From positions 744,001 through 808,000 of the forward strand of contig VXBA01001255.1 in assembly GCA_013399895.1 (NCBI GenBank): 64,000 nucleotides of DNA. The letters run 5' to 3'. Numbering within the stretch: position 1 is the first letter of the stretch; each line of letters starts with the position of its first letter. The stretch comes from Serilophus lunatus. Taxonomy: Eukaryota > Chordata > Aves > Passeriformes > Eurylaimidae. The notes beneath the pieces were generated by a model. It did no database searches, was not told the origin of the DNA, and was given only the letters and a program-made list of their open reading frames with translations. Both the position numbers and the translations under genes were made by a program. Below, one piece after another: positions 63,201 to 64,000 of the stretch.

Positions 63201-64000
63201 GGGACAGTATTTTCTATTCTTTCAGGCCGACTACAGACTGCACAAAATTCCTGTCACCAAAGAGTGCTTGCTGAGAACACCTAGATTTATTGCTAAGCAA
63301 GATACAAGTATAGTTTATCTTTCTGTCTATACGAAGTCACTTCCCTCAGTTACATTAGGCTGTGGATTTTTGTTTGTTGTCTTCCCTCCTAATCTTCCAA
63401 ACAATCTGGTCACAAGCAATTCATCCCTGCCAAGTGGCATATATGTGATAGAGTTTGCAGTTGCTTGTCTCATTATGTTTCTCTCCTACATGAGGAAGTC
63501 ACAAAAATGGAGAATATGAGTATGAGGACATCTGCCAAACCTAAACACACAAGATGAGCTGCAGAAACCCTTGAGTTCAAGCACAGAGGAAATCATAATG
63601 ACTATGCACTTATAAAATGGGCATCATCCAGTCTATCTTTCCCAGCATAGCCCCTCAAACTCTTGGAGTTAAATAATGCAGGAAATTAAATGAAGATTCC
63701 AAAGATTTTGCCAGGTGTAACCAGATACTAGCAAAAGGGCTTGCAAAGCATTTTTGCATCATGCACTACAAATGTACCTGCCAGGACTTAAATACCATTC
63801 CTTAACCCCTCCAAAGAGAGCAATATTCCAAAGATCCCAAAGGCTCCTTTTGTGAACAGAAATTGCAAGAAGAGAACAAACCTAATAAGCACCAGTATAA
63901 ATAATCAGTGATGAATATTTAAATTCCCTAAACATAGAGATTATTTCCTAAGCTATAAATACCAATCCTTAAACAATCACATCTGTAACCTCACTACAAA
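63201..64000. other. Unique DNA, no gene recognised
   Basis: The frame 63160-63519 (119 codons, Met start) is the longest outside repeats and the GC-rich block. Its C-terminal part has a hydrophobic run near residues 93-109 but no recognisable family. About 63605-63690 has a faint MIR 3'-half pattern (ATAAAATGGGCATCAT, GAGTTAAATAATGCAGG). Confidence 0.5.

Noticed and set aside
63160..63519. 119-codon forward frame with a hydrophobic segment
   Set aside because: Its start lies in an ancient repeat trace, no family is recognisable, and 119 codons is within chance range for 64 kb of six-frame reading.
1..64000. A defence, secondary-metabolite or other multi-gene system
   Set aside because: The window is vertebrate DNA without recognisable genes, and nothing supports such a system.

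Overview
The window looks like intergenic or intronic DNA from a bird. The main evidence is the repeats. CR1 LINE 3' ends of avian type are present in both orientations, one closing on the bird-typical ATTCTATG octamer tail, and the left edge carries a fragment resembling the avian ERV/LTR sequence dispersed through bird genomes. The DNA is AT-rich and repeat-poor and has no bacterial features. The species cannot be read from it. I found no protein-coding gene, tRNA, rRNA or known small RNA. Open frames are short (mostly under 110 codons), lie on both strands, show no family signature and behave like chance frames.

Layout. 1-210: LTR/ERV-like fragment cut by the window edge. 211-6454: unique AT-rich DNA with one old MIR-like SINE trace. 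6455-6520: short CR1 3' end. 6521-18227: unique DNA with a POU/TALE motif pair (11174-11187), an A/C-rich low-complexity tract (13381-13448), a repeated 15-mer (15153/15189) and a regulatory-looking segment with a HOX-PBX/MEIS-like pair plus an 11-bp inverted repeat (17382-17451). 18228-18416: CR1. 18417-31980: unique DNA with small tandem duplications and homopolymers. 31990-32410: isolated GC-rich block. 33166-33231: CR1 fragment running into a 10-bp-period array of AACCAGTT-like units (33248-33428). 33429-45552: unique DNA with a TA microsatellite and MIR-like traces. 45553-45804: CR1 with a complete 3' tail. 48144-49165: CR1 split by an 835-bp hAT DNA transposon (48195-49029). 50691-51472: long purine-only satellite, 89 perfect octamers by my count. 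59215-59545: old CR1. 63095-63200: ancient repeat.

The best candidate for a second look is the hAT element. It has 16-bp perfect terminal inverted repeats, an 8-bp target-site duplication (7/8 identical) made of CR1 sequence, a 107-codon transposase remnant interrupted by one in-frame stop, and an unusual GC-rich segment near its 5' end. Next come the 712-bp octamer satellite, which could form triplex or G-quadruplex DNA, and the helical-period AACCAGTT array. No multi-gene system is present, and I do not claim one.
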